A stretch of 64,000 bases of DNA from Erodium maritimum (lineage: Eukaryota; Streptophyta; Magnoliopsida; Geraniales; Geraniaceae): assembly GCA_963921825.1 (NCBI GenBank), contig OY997596.1, forward strand, positions 59,470,754 to 59,534,753, given 5' to 3'. Below are positions 44,363 through 56,130 of the stretch, piece after piece (the first letter of the stretch is position 1; each line of letters begins with the position of its first letter). A program made the translations under genes and the position numbers. The notes under the pieces were generated by a model. The model was not told where the DNA came from. It saw nothing but the letters and a program-made list of their open reading frames with translations, and did no database searches.

Positions 44363-44732
44363 CTCTCTACAAAAATAACTAATTTCTTCTCAATTTATCA
44401 AATTTTCCCCAAATGGGCCAACTCTTATCTCTCTTCTCAAGGGGCTCTTCTCCTCTTCTAATAATTCACCTCCAAAACCTGTAAACGGGTTTGTCCGTGA
44501 GGGCGCATGTATAATATAACTATAATTGGACCTTCAACTAAAATCTCAAGCTGATAGTTGAAGGTCCAATTATAGTTATATTCTACACGCGCCCTCACGG
44601 ACAAACCCGTTTACAGGTTTTGGAGGTGAATTATTAGAAGAGGAGAAGAGCCCATTGAGAAGAGAGATAAGAGCTGGCCCATTTGGGGAAAATTTGATAA
44701 ATTGAGAAGAAATTAGTTATTTTTGTAGAGAG
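44363..44732. repeat. Near-perfect inverted repeat, 178-bp arms, 14-nt loop
   Basis: The left arm 44363-44540 and right arm 44555-44732 are equal in length and differ at only a few positions. The spacer is 44541-44554. The arm tips are ctctctacaaaaataact and its complement. A transcript across it would form one long hairpin. A third, partial, direct copy of the left arm lies at about 45097-45225. It has no coding frame and no clear target duplication. Confidence 0.88.
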
Positions 44733-44738
44733 TGGGGT

Positions 44739-45225
44739 TTGAACCCGGGTCCGTGAGGTGTCAGGCTCTGATACCATATTAAATTTGTTTTAAAACGGGC
44801 TACTTATATCAGGTCGGGCTTCCACAACTAAAAGGTCAACCTTATTAGTTGAGTGTGGCCCTAACCTTTATAAGTAGCATTTTATCCTTATATTTTCCCG
44901 ATGTGGGTTTATACTTCAACACTCCCTCTCACGTGTAGGACTGGACATCTACACATGGGCCATAGCAGGACTGAACATCTGCATATGGACCGGAGACCAC
45001 AGGGTGGAGGTGATAAATGAGCCATAGCAGGACTGAACATCTGCATATGGACCGGTGACCACAGGGTGGAGGTGACAAATGGGCCGTGGGCCGAACCAGC
45101 TCTTATCTCTCTTCTCAATGGGCTCTTCTCCTCTTCTAATAATTCACCTCCAAAACCTGTAAACGGGTTTGTTCGTGAGGGCGCATGTAGAATATAACTA
45201 TAATTGGACCTTCAACTATCAGCTT
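44739..45225 (-). mobile_element. Nested TRIM-like material (PBS, LTR-like block, internal repeats)
   Basis: On the minus strand a primer-binding site TGGTATCAGAGC is present (plus 44765-44776). The adjacent block 44777-44922 ends cttcaaca. This is followed by TRIM internal sequence (cacgtgtaggactggacatc) with two 62-bp units and a third copy of the inverted-repeat arm. The order does not fit one intact element. Successive insertion or rearrangement is likely. Confidence 0.5.
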
Positions 45226-45629
45226 GAGCTTTTAGTTGAGTTGGTCCTCTAATACAGCCTACAATGATTATTAGTTTATATCATACGAACAATTAAGACT
45301 GGATACCGCTCCTCCATATATAATAAATTGGGTTGGTGACGTTGTCATTGTATCGTGTCGTCTTTGATTATGGAATACCGAGAATAAAATTTGAAGTCGT
45401 GTCATCATATTACACCCCAGAACCATTACTCAATGTCCAAGAAGATGGCTCGTAGATCGTATTACGTTGTACTTCAATTCAAACGTTTTGAAAAAAATAA
45501 TAATATACGTCAGGTCTGGTCGTATTTCGTTTTTTTAACAACATCATATTCAATTACACCATTTGGAAATAATAATATAACCTATTTCCCAAATAACTTT
45601 GATATTTTTCCACGGCATTAGACTTGGAA

Positions 45630-47502
45630 TCGACCGGATCGGTCTATTCCTACAATAACATCAAAACAACTAGACCCACAATGGGATAAAATGAAATAAT
45701 AATCCTCTGACTCTCTCTCTACATTTTCCCTCTGACCTCTCTCTAAACCTCAGCCGTCGTGCACGGCGGTGGCCTCTTGGCTTCGGCCAGCGAGGTCACC
45801 GCTGCTACTCCCGTCTCTTTCTGTTCTTCCTTTCCTCCTTTACACTCTTTTTCTCTGTTCAACTTCTTTACCCCCTTTCCCCCCAGATTCTCCTTTGCTT
45901 CGTCACTCCCAAAGCCTCACTTCCTTCAGATCTGGGCCTTTGGCCGACAGATCTACCCTCCTCGTCTCTGATACGACTTGGATCTGAGATTTTCTCCCCC
46001 TTTTCATTCTTTGGTGAGGGGTTTTGGATTGTGGCGGTGGTCGGCTCTCTACGAGTCCGCGGCGACTCGATTAGGGTTTCTGGGGGTTCCCCTCTCCTGC
46101 TGTTTTGGTTCCCGGGGATCCTCTTGTGGGAGATTTTTCTCCATCGTTGCTGGTGGAGATGGTCGGGATTCTCGAGGTTCGCCAAAGATCGACTGCTGCT
46201 TTGCTGAGCAAGCCTCCTCTCTTTCTTCGGATGGGTTCGCTTCACTGTTTGGGTCGCCTCTTCTTCGCCATCGTGGGAAGGGTTTCCTCTGGGATTCGTT
46301 GTGGCTGAGGCTTTCTGGTGGACTCGATGGTGGGTAAGTTCTCTCCTCCCGATCTCTCACTGTTTACTACTGGGACAGGATGGGTCAGATCTATTGGTTT
46401 GACCCTTCTCTTTCACTCCTCGTTTCACACCTCTTAAATCCTTCTTCTCCTTGCCCTTTAGTCCTCTGTTCTCCGTTCACTTTTGGGCGGGGCCTCACGG
46501 TTGGGGTTGGCCACCGTGGGGGGTATATAGCATCTGGCTTGTGTTGAGGAATTTTTGGGCTGGGCTTTGTGGGGTTTAAAGGCTGATCTGCATTTGAGGT
46601 TTTCGTCCTGCCCTCTCTCAAAAGGAGGCAACCGGTGTTGGCCGGTTGGAAGGTCCCGATTAGGGATCTTTGGGTGGTGGTTGTCGGTGGAGATTGGGGG
46701 TGCGGCTTTTGCGTTCTGGTGGTGTGCTTGGGCGAGTTAGCTGTTGTTTTGTGCTAGGGTCGGTGGCCGTTTTTCTTTGATCTTCAGGTTTACGGATCTG
46801 GGTGGTGTTTGCATGGACTTGTCTCCTTGGCCTTCGTTTGACTTTTGTCGTCGTTCTTGGGTCTCTTCCTTCTCCCTTTGTGTTTGTTCGGATCGGTGGT
46901 GATCCTTGTTTCCGACCGGTGGTGGTCGGTTGTGCTTCATCTCCGAGAAGAAGTGGTTCGTGGCTGCGGTGTTTTCCTTCGTCGGCGCGGGTTTCGTGCG
47001 GTCGTGTGCTTCTGCTTTTCTGGCGGTTGCGGGGCTCGAGGTGGGAACTGCTGATAGATTTTGTATTTCTCTTTTTTTTGGTTTTAGTTGTTGTTGGGCC
47101 ATGTTGTCCTGTTTAGCCTGGTGTTGGGCTCTACTTTTGTTTGTTTGGTTGGGCATTGTTGCCCAGTTTGCCTTTGTAGGGTTGTGTTTGTTAGTTTTGT
47201 TGTACTTGTAGTCTGGTTTCTCTGTTGCTCATCGTGTAAGTTTATCTGGGTTTTGACCCTGGTTGGTTGGTTGTAAGTTATACACCCCTTGTTAGGTGTT
47301 TGTTGTTTGTATTGAGGGCTCAGCCCTTGTCCTTCTGCTACACTTTGTAGCGGTTGGATTTTATAAAAAAAATTGTTGATCAAAAAAAAAACTAAACCCA
47401 CAATGGACCCATGAATCGGGTTTACATTCCTCCAATTTCCCTCAAAACCTACCTATTTAGATTGTGATTAGACCGATTCGATCTAATCCCATTGTGAAAG
47501 GT
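45630..47502. mobile_element. PIF/Harbinger MITE split by a retroposon
   Basis: 45630-45684 and 47390-47502 together match the right part of the MITE at 21016-21381 (cggtctattcc, tagacccaca, gattagaccgattcg). The right end is CCATTGTGAAAGGT before TTA. The left terminus is missing. The interruption is the poly(A)-ending insert 45685-47389. Confidence 0.6.
45685..47389 (+). mobile_element. Retroposon (LINE-like, no RT visible) with 17-bp TSD
   Basis: A 1.7-kb GC- and T-rich insert ends gttgatcaaaaaaaa. It is flanked by AACTA(G/A)ACCCACAATGG at 45668-45684 and 47390-47406. Many short open frames occur on both strands, none with a recognised domain. The T-rich 3' part (46750-47350) resembles LINE 3' sequence. 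It may be a LINE 5'/3' fusion or a retrotransposed transcript. Confidence 0.6.
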
Positions 47503-47739
47503 TTAATTGTCGCTTCAAACCCCAAATTTTGTTCAATCAGACCTGGTATGGATATTTATATTGATATAATAGTTTAGAATTGATGATGGTGAAGTCCTTA
47601 TCCAATCTGCACTATAGCCATGCGATTGCCTGAGAAAAAGTATGGGAGTGGTTGGGGTTGTGCTATTTGGTGACAAAAGCTTACGTGGTTGTCCAAAATC
47701 GAGAATGGATGTGACTTTTCACTGCACCCATCAACTACT

Positions 47740-48217
47740 TCAACAACAAAGTCAAATCAAAAGCTTGCCTATTCAAGGATTATTTGGTGTCTTTCTCAAA
47801 TGGGATGTTTTAAGAAACTCAAACCACTTATATCGGATCAGATTTTTACGATTAAAATATCAATCATATTAGTTAGATGTGACCCTAGCTATCGTAAAGG
47901 TTTTTTATTCTTATTTTATTTGATGTGGGTTTAACTTCTACACTCTCTCATACGTGTAGGATTTGATATCTAAACATGGGTCATAACAGAACTGACCCTC
48001 TGCATATGGATCGGAGACCACAAGGTGGAGTTGACAAACATGTCGTGGGTCGAACCAGTTCTGATACCATGTAAATTTAGGTCACTTATAGTATAAACCC
48101 ACATCGAGAAAATATAAGAATAAAGAGCTACTTATAAAGGCTATGGTCACACCCAACTAACAAGATTAACATTTTAGTTGTGGAAGCCCGATCAAATGTA
48201 AGTGACCAAAATTTACA
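47740..48217. mobile_element. TRIM-like internal region between inverted LTR-like blocks
   Basis: The right block 48070-48217 (TGTAAATTTAGG...AAAATTTACA) follows a reverse primer-binding site ctgatacca at 48061. The left block (about 47825-47945) aligns with its reverse complement (cttatatcggatcag, gtgaccctagc, gatgtgggttt) and not in direct order. Between them lies TRIM internal sequence (tctgcatatggatcggagac). Ordinary LTRs are direct repeats, so this arrangement is unusual. Confidence 0.5.
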
Positions 48218-48740
48218 AATCATCTCTCGTGTAGAGATCAAAGGGGTTGGTAGATCAACAGATAATACGGTTCAGAAATTCATTAAGCTTACAGAGGAAG
48301 ATAAAGAACATAGCTACTATTGGATTTGGTGATGGTGATTGCCCATCTTTTGTTTTAAATATCATATCTAGGGACTCTTCTTTTCATTCCATGTCTTATT
48401 ATAAAATAAAATGACAACAAAACATTTATATACCGTTAATTGAAGGCAACAAAACATTAAAAAAAAAACGTGCATATCATTCCAAAATAGGAAAAAACTA
48501 AAAATGAAATCTTCTTATCCAGTCACGTGGTGCTGTCTATCTAACATCTACTACAATAATTGTAGATATATGTATTTTTTTATTCCCACCCTTTTAAAAT
48601 ACATTAAATTATGTGAGGTGAATTTTCTAAATTTTATATTTTTAGTTAAAATTGTTAGTTCTCAAACACACTGAATGGAGTAAAATGAAATTTCATGAGT
48701 GCAAACACTGGCCGTGGATTATTATTTTGGCAAAAGTTTA

Positions 48741-48954
48741 GAACATCTCCTGTTCATTTGCCAATTTACTGGCTGAAAAGAAATTACAGTCACAAGGTTA
48801 AATGAAAAAAAAACAAGTCTTTTTCTTCATTTTCGTAATTGTCGGTGGATCCAGTCGTTTGTTAGCTTAAAGACAACGATTTGCTCCTTTTCGCCAACGT
48901 TTCGGCTCCGTCAACACCTATCCGCCACTGATCCGCCTGTGACTGGAGATGCTC
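48741..48954. mobile_element. PIF/Harbinger MITE, 214 bp
   Basis: The left end GAACATCTCCTGTTC pairs with the right end TGACTGGAGATGCTC. TTA flanks it at 48738-48740 and 48955-48957. Confidence 0.8.
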
Positions 48955-49064
48955 TTACAGTAATATATTTTTCGTCTAAAAATCTGTTTTTTAACGAAAT
49001 TCAGTCATATAATTATAGTCACATGACATCAACTCGTTTTTTTACAAACAACACATTTATCTTT

Positions 49065-49069
<5 letters not shown>

Positions 49070-49099
<30 letters not shown>
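49070..49099. repeat. (TA)n(TG)n microsatellite
   Basis: About 9 TA units are followed by about 6 TG units in the upstream region of SABATH gene 4. Confidence 0.85.
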
Positions 49100-49269
49100 T
49101 TTGTTATTCATAACCCGATGATTTGAGATTAAACTGCTCCAACCTAAAACACCTAGAGGAAATAAACGTGCATTCAAACCACTTTTTTTTTTTTTTTACA
49201 ATCATCCATTTCTTTTTATTCTCACTTTTCCTGTAATCTTCTTCAATGACTGTCGGTTGCAGCCATTTC

Positions 49270-49277
49270 TATTAATA
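49270..49277 (+). promoter_or_regulatory. TATA-like box of SABATH gene 4
   Basis: TATTAATA lies 74 bp before the ATG at 49344. The same box and leader occur in the truncated copy at about 56130. The preceding block (cttcaatgactgtcggttgc) is shared only by these two copies. Confidence 0.5.
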
Positions 49278-49343
49278 CCCTCAGCTCACATCAACAAAAC
49301 ATAAAAAAGCATCTGTTTGGCTCCCGAGAAAATCAAGCTGGTC

Positions 49344-52300
49344 ATGGAAGTCAAGGACGTGGTGTTCATGAGAAAAGGAGAGGGAGAAAATAGCTATGTC
49401 CAGACCTCAATATTAACCGTTTGTTTCCAATTTTATCATTTGAAAAAAAAAACTCAATTTTTTTATATATGATATATATTCTCATATCCAAAAATCTAAA
49501 TTGTGCAGCAAAAAATCGCATCCATGACTCAACCTGCAATAGAAGAAACGGTGAGATCTCTTTTATCCGGGGATTCAGATATCCGCGATAAACGAGTTCT
49601 GAACGTGGCTGATTTGGGTTGTGCCGCGGGTCCAAACACCTTCCTTGTGATGCACACCATGACGTCAGCCGTGGAGAAGATTTTCCGGGAATTGAATTCC
49701 GAAAATACCCCGGAAATCAAGTACCACATGAACGATCTTGTCGGAAATGACTTCAACACCCTCTTCAAGGGCTTGTCTGAATATTTTGAGGGGAATAAGG
49801 ATGTTTCGGTGCCTTGCTTTGGTGTGGGTGTTCCAGGATCTATCCATGGCCGTCTTTTCCCGAGGAATAGCATGGATTTGATCCATTCCTCGTACACTGT
49901 CCACTGGCTCTCTCAGGTTAGTTTTTTTTTAAACGAGTAATTGGAGAAGTATATTAATGTAAGAAATAAATTATACAAGATAAGGCGTATAAGAATACTG
50001 TTTTGGATCGCAGATTCTAACTTAGTACATCCCCTTACCGACATTACATGAATTAAAACCAACCTAACGAAACATATAAGTCCTTATTGAAGCAGAAAGT
50101 ATCAAAACAGAGGCTCCTACAGTGGTGCCCTCTTTTTTTCCTCCCTGTGTTAGGCTGTCGTTGAGAACTGTACACCTTTACCGTTCCTCTCCCCGAATCC
50201 CAAACTCACCGGTCGATTATCTGATATTCACCGAAAACGGAGAGCATTAGTTAGTTCATAACTAATGTATATATTTTACAAATTAGCATAATGGGTTATT
50301 ATATATTGTAATGTATATGTATTACAAATTAGCATAATGGGTTGTTTCTGATCTTGTTATATAAACGTATTATATATTGTTAGAGTAGTTATAACCAAGG
50401 TCATAGCCGAGGACCGCACCAGTGACAAGTGTACCGACATTTTAATTCAACGAGACTTAAAGTTTTCAACGAGGCTATTACTATCTCGTTGGAGGGGATC
50501 TCGTTGGAGGGGAACACCCTACGGGTGGCGCCAATTATAGGTGGCCAGGAATAAAAACCTAGGCACATTTGACGACGACATCAGGGCAAATAAAGAACAC
50601 TTCAAAACCTGATAGAGGGAGGAGAGCCTGATTCGCCCGAGATCGAGAAGTCTGGCTTATGGGGCGGGAGCCAGGGAGAGTCGTGCAACCTCTAAGGTTA
50701 CCGAAGAGACTGTGAAAATATAACGATCCAGAAGAAAGTGGCCACTTGCAATCCTAGACGGTATGGCGATGGTGACTGTGAGGCGACAATGACGGCATCG
50801 ATATGGAGCATAGGAAACGACGATAAAGGGGAGCATGACAGTCATATGAAAGTGAGGCTCGACAGTAACTCGAAGGACAAGGAAGAGAGGTAGGAGGAAA
50901 TGAAAGGAGGTGCGGCAGAAGTCCCACCAACAATCCCCATATCAGAGTCAAGACGACCATCGATGGTAGCGGTTGCAAAAACTGAGGGGCAACATTAAGG
51001 TTTATAACATTAGAGGAAGGGGACTCGTCTTTTACCTAGACAAATAATATTTCTATTTTGGGGGATGTCATTACTCAGCTGATCGCCATTTAAGGCTATA
51101 AAAAGTTCCCTCGGAATTCAGGTGATAGCCCAATCAATCATATCCCAATTACAAGCATTTCTAGCTAACTTGCTACTAAATTTGCTTCTCTACGAACGTA
51201 CTACAAGAAAAAAACCTGACAGAGCCTTCAACTTTTCCCTGCAATCTGCAACCAATGTCCCGAAAAGCAAAATCATAATGTCCCTCCCATTAACTGCTTG
51301 AACCACCCCCATGCAATTTGACTCCACCACACCCTGAGGCCAACATGTCTCATATATCCAAGTCAATGCTTCCGAGAGGGTCATTATTTCGATAACCTCA
51401 TGTTGTGGAAGCCATACCTGAATGACCCCAGCACACCACGCTTCTTCCACCCAAACCATTCGCCAACACCACCCCATCAATATTTATTTTGACCTCCCCG
51501 AGCGCTGGTTTACGTCACCGCAGAGTCCATGAAGGTCCCATTACCACATTGAACCTATCTCCTTCTTGCCTTTGTATTAATTTGGAAAAACTCCAAGTAC
51601 TAACTATCCTCGACTTGTACATCTCAAGAACCACGGTTGACTTTTTTGTCGATCAGAAACGCACTCCTGACTTAAGGTAATTACACAAACTAACATTTTC
51701 CGTTAGAGATGATGATAAAAGTTAGTAAAAACTCCAAGAACTAACTGCAATATGACTATTGAACTCAAAAACTAACCGTAGACTTGTTAGTTTTTTGCAG
51801 CTTTTACTAACTTTTTCCGTCATCTCTAACGGATAATGTTATTTCATAACGGAAAAACTTACTTTTTAGTAAATACCTAAGTCAACCGTGCGTTTCTGAC
51901 CCAAAAATAAGTCAGCAGTATGTTCCTAAGCGGTACAAGTTAGGAATAGTTAGTTCCCGGTTTACCCCTATTAATTTGTAGGCCGTCAATGGATCAAAAT
52001 AGGTCCCCCTTGTGTGCGAAACCATACTATCCTTAATTACCATTTGATTCATAATAACACAACATTCGGGTTAGCGATTAATGAAAATCAATAAATCATA
52101 TAATACAACATCACATTATGGTAATTCTGATATGAATAAGTTGTGTTTTAAATTTCGGAATTATGTTTTGTAAAATGAATGAGTTTGGATAGGTACCCAA
52201 ATTCTCAGAACCTAATAAAGGGAAGATATACATATCAAAGACAAGTCCTCCAACGGTAAGGGAAGCCTATCTTGCCCAATTTGGAGACGACTTCACTTCG

Positions 52301-54001
52301 TTTCTCAAGTGTCGCGCACTGGAAATGGTGCCTAACGGTCGAGTTATCTTCGTACTCCATGGAAGAAGCAGCCCCGATCCTACAACGATACACTTCGATT
52401 TCCAGGCATTAGGCGACGCCATTGCCCTAATGGTTTCTCAGGTAAATCACAATATTCAACCATGAATTTGTTGTCACTGCTTTGATGGTAGAAATCTAAG
52501 AGAGGGTCTTCAACATTATAAGGTTTGAGATTTTAAGTAAAGATAATTCTCGTTTGTAGAATTTTCTAACTGTCGCGTTCGACGATCAACTCAACTGCAA
52601 ACTTGAATTATAGTTAAAGGTCTAATTGTTAATATTTTGAATGTAGTAAATGCCATTTTTAACAATTATATAGTTTAGTATTTTACTAAGCATCGTTTGG
52701 TACTTCTTTCTAAAATCTCAAACTTGTAATTGAAGACGTGGTTATAAGTATATTATCAGACACGTTTTCATTGACAAACCTGTTTTTGGGTTTGGATAAG
52801 AGATAATAAAATGCTCACTAAGGACAATAAGATTGATAGAGAGAGATCAAATACTTTTGGAGATTATGAGATTGAACTATCATCAGTGATGTAACAACAC
52901 TAAAGATATATTAGAAGATTAAAAACGAAAGCTAATAATTGAAGGCTTGATTTTGACTACATAGGATAACATATTAATCTATTAAACTCTAGAAAATAAT
53001 TGTGTTTTGACTTTTATTTCACATTCTATTATTCGTATCTTCATTTCACTTCCTACCATCAATTTGTAGAAATAAACGTTAGTTTTATGTAAAAATTGGG
53101 GGTAATATCAGGAACTAACTAACGTCGAGTTGTACCGCTCAAGAAATTGCTGTTGACTTATTTGTCGATCAGATCAGTACCCTTGACTTATGGTAATTAC
53201 ACAAACTAACATTTTCCGTTACAAACTAATATTTTCCGTTAGAGATGACAAAAATGTTAAGAAAAACTCATAAAAATAACAAGTCTACTGTTAGTTTTTG
53301 AGTTCAATAGTCATGTTGCAGTTAATTTTTTTTTTAACTTTCTCCGTCATCTCTAACGGAAAATGTTAGTTTGTGTAATTATTATAAGTCAAGGGTATTG
53401 ATCTGATCGACAAATAAGTCGACAGCAAGTTCTTGAGATGTACAAGTCGGAGATAGTTAGTACTTAGACTTTTTCCTAAAAATTGCATTACCATACAGAT
53501 AGGAAGTGAAACAAAAACCAAGGATAGTAGGATGTGAAAATGAAAGTCATATAACAGTTATTTCCTGGAGTTATCCCATCTATTAACAAATCGAGTTGTT
53601 AAAATTCGTACTAATTTTATGTATTTCACTTCTCACATAAGGGATTGGTGGAGGAAGAGAAGTTGGATTCTTTCGATGTCCCAAACTACACCGCATCAAA
53701 AGAAGAAGTTCAAGGTTTGATCGAGTCTGAAGGATCGTTCACCATAGAACGTCTAGAGATATTTGAAATCAACCGTAAAGAAATGGGTCCGCACGGGCCT
53801 AAAGATCGCGATGCCATTGTGGATGCTATTTCGAAGGACATCAGAGGGTTCACGGAGTCGATGGTTTCACACCATTTCGGGGAGAAGATAGTTGATCAAT
53901 TGTATGGGAAGTTCATCAAGACTGTATTGAAGGATTGTTTATCAAAAGAACAATGTATGACAGAAAGCCTCCTCGTTCTATTGAGGAGGAAGAATATGTA
54001 G
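49344..54001 (+). CDS. SABATH methyltransferase, array gene 4
   Basis: Four exons: 49344-49418, 49509-49916, 52193-52441 and 53642-54001. All are phase 0, giving 363 aa. Motifs are [61 protein letters not shown] and [19 protein letters not shown], with C-terminus RRKNM. Exon 3 is two codons shorter than in genes 1-3. The loop reads [17 protein letters not shown], so the Cys of genes 1-3 is missing from it. Exon 2 has a few unique changes (PRNSMD where the others have PTNSMD). Intron 2 (49917-52192) contains LINE RNase H remains and a Mutator-type MITE. Intron 3 has another copy of that MITE. No disabling change was found. The substrate is unknown and may differ from genes 1-3 because of the loop. 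Confidence 0.87.
51000..51490 (-). pseudogene. LINE-derived RNase H-like (RVT_3) remnant
   Basis: The minus-strand frame 51480-51190 reads [18 protein letters not shown], then [13 protein letters not shown], then [12 protein letters not shown]. This is the RVT_3 pattern, in which the family has ESD and this copy has ESN. Past a stop the frame resumes [18 protein letters not shown], the usual end of that domain. It is a dead fragment inside intron 2 of SABATH gene 4. Confidence 0.6.
51584..51968. mobile_element. Mutator-type MITE in intron 2 of SABATH gene 4
   Basis: The arms (ggaaaaactccaagtactaa..., ending ggtttacccc) are inverted. Inner words include ttgtacatctcaagaacc and acattttccgttagagatga. 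An exact 9-bp target duplication TATTAATTT lies at 51575-51583 and 51969-51977. Confidence 0.85.
53099..53476. mobile_element. Mutator-type MITE in intron 3 of SABATH gene 4
   Basis: Same family as 51584-51968 (ttatttgtcgatcaga, aacattttccgtta). The ends are ggggtaatatcagg and gactttttcc. An exact 9-bp target duplication TAAAAATTG lies at 53090-53098 and 53477-53485. Confidence 0.87.
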
Positions 54002-54123
54002 AGCTGAAAACTAGGTTTGTAATACAAACTAATAAATCATCTGGGTTTTTTCAGATTTGTTTATCTAACGATCCATGATGTTTCGAGAGTTTCTATTATA
54101 AAACAAAATAAAAGTTCTTCATA

Positions 54124-54508
54124 GGGTAAATTACGTTGACATACTCCGTACTATATGTGTTTAACGGATAAATACCTCAAAGTTTATTTGTAACGAAAAC
54201 CTACCCCGAACTAACCATTAGTAACAACTAGACCCTTCCATTAAATTTTTCGTCCATTTTTAGGGTTAGATTTAGGTTTTGAGAGAGATTTAAGGTTGGA
54301 TTTAAGGTTGGAGTTGGGTTTATGAGTGTAACACAACGGGTAGTTTCGTAATTTCTGAAAAAAAGAACTTTAAATGGACGGAAAATCGGATGGAAGGGGG
54401 CTAATTATTACTAATAGTTAGTTCGGGGTAGGTTTTCGTTACGAATAAACTTTGGGATAATTATTCGTTAAACGTGTATAGTATGGGGTATGTCAACGTA
54501 ATTTTCCC
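54124..54508. mobile_element. Mutator-type MITE downstream of SABATH gene 4
   Basis: The left end GGGTAAATTACGTTGACATA is mirrored by the right end TATGTCAACGTAATTTTCCC. Inner arms include cctaccccgaactaacc against ggttagttcggggtagg-like sequence. An exact 9-bp target duplication TTCTTCATA lies at 54115-54123 and 54509-54517. Confidence 0.9.
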
Positions 54509-54517
54509 TTCTTCATA

Positions 54518-56130
54518 TATGTAATTCATGTTACTAATAATAATTTGGAGCTAGTGGTAAGCCACAGTACGCCTCCCTCTTAGATGACATTTTCTCATTG
54601 ACCGATTGGAAACTGGAATAGGGGATGACACCACTTAGAGCTAGCGGGAAGCGACTAACATTTTTTACAACCTCGTTGGTTCAAGCCTTAAAGCGGATTA
54701 AGCACCAGTGGATACCAAAACCGAACCATATCTAATTATCCACCTTTTTCACATTCATGCACCTAACTAATAAGCTTTCGTACAAATATTTTTTTATCGG
54801 CGATGTTTTATAAAGGTCTTCATTGCCCAAGGTGGGCCATGAAGGAATAATCATATCGAAATGACAAGATCAAGAAATTTACAGTAAAATAACTTAACCT
54901 AAACCAACTAAACAGGAAGACCAAAACCCAAACACCAAAGAAAACATAATAAATACTACAACCAAAATACTCAACTCAACTTGTGTGAACTCTTCTTCCT
55001 CCAACCTGACTCTTTCTTAAACAACAAGAAAAACGGTCCACCAAACCACCGGATTGAACTGAAAGGAACGACTTATTATAGCTTTCTTCTCCTTGGATGA
55101 GCTAAAAATACCACAATCTTCTCTACCTCCGACCAAACACTCTGTTAAGGCACAACTTAAAAACAAGCTAACCATATAACCCAAAACTACCAAAACGCCA
55201 CCCACCCTTAAAGAAGATAGTGCCTCTTATTTGACACACAGGACCCAACAAACAAACACCTACCAAACAATTTTAAGGGCAATTCTCATCTGTCTTTTAT
55301 CTTTCTTTCTACATACACAGAAATCACATGATTATGATGAGATTGGTTTCATCTTCATCCTAAGAAGAACATAATCATAAAGATTTATTTTATCAGAAAA
55401 TGTAAATTTAAAGTAAACCTCTTTAAGTAGAAAAAAGAGTATATAAAGATGGTCTAGCTACAAACATGTGAATGAATTGAGCGTTGACATGATAGCTCAA
55501 TCTCATGACAATCCCCACAAGAGGAGTAACCAGATACATGAAAGAGTATTCATATGCAAGAAACCTCGGCAACCCAACATGAAAGCAAACCAGACAATCA
55601 ATGTCTAAATAACCAGATATTACAACCATAAAGCGTAAAGCAAGTAAAAGTAGAAGGTCTAACACCCGGATTTTACAACCATGAAGCGCACAAAAGAAAA
55701 GGTTCTTAACATGGATTTTTCAACCATTAAACACAAGCGATACTTACATAAAACCAACCACAACTTAAGAAAGTAGAGCACCATGTCTCATTAACACCAT
55801 CAACCTGTTACTCAGACTAGAAGAGGAACACTAACACGTCGGTGCCCAACACCGCAAGCGACACAAACAATTCCGATTAATAATACCCACCCAAACACAA
55901 TAACCCAAAAAAAACATAACTGAAAGTAAACAACTGAGTGACACAATGACCATACCACTCACCGACAACCAACACCTTAAACCGTCCTACAAATTAAAAC
56001 GAATTTCTAAATAAAACTTCAACATAAAAAGTACCAACCACTTTTTTAATTTTGCAATTATCCTTTTGCTTTCAATTCTCACTCCTCCTGTAGTCTTCTT
56101 CAATGACTGTCGGTTGCAGCCATTTTCTAT
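54518..56130. other. Spacer: duplicated 3' flank, LINE-like tail, unassigned sequence
   Basis: 54540-54785 matches the 3' flank of gene 3. At 54787 homology breaks at tttttttatcggcgat, the look of a minus-strand LINE/SINE poly(A) end, and unassigned AC-rich sequence runs to about 56025. From about 56040 the gene 4-type promoter block resumes. No coding frame is supported. Confidence 0.45.

Noticed and set aside
44736-44756. tRNA B-box-like word (ggtttgaacccgggtcc)
   Set aside because: It lies next to a TRIM primer-binding site, with no A box or cloverleaf around it. It is probably part of the TRIM internal region.
44213-45085. Regularly repeated 62-bp units considered as a CRISPR-like array
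   Set aside because: There are only two tandem copies per site, no spacers, and the host is a eukaryote. They are duplicated TRIM internal sequence.
45759-47211. Several 100-140 aa ORFs in a GC/T-rich block
   Set aside because: The block is a retroposon with a TSD. The ORFs are on both strands, overlap and are compositionally biased.
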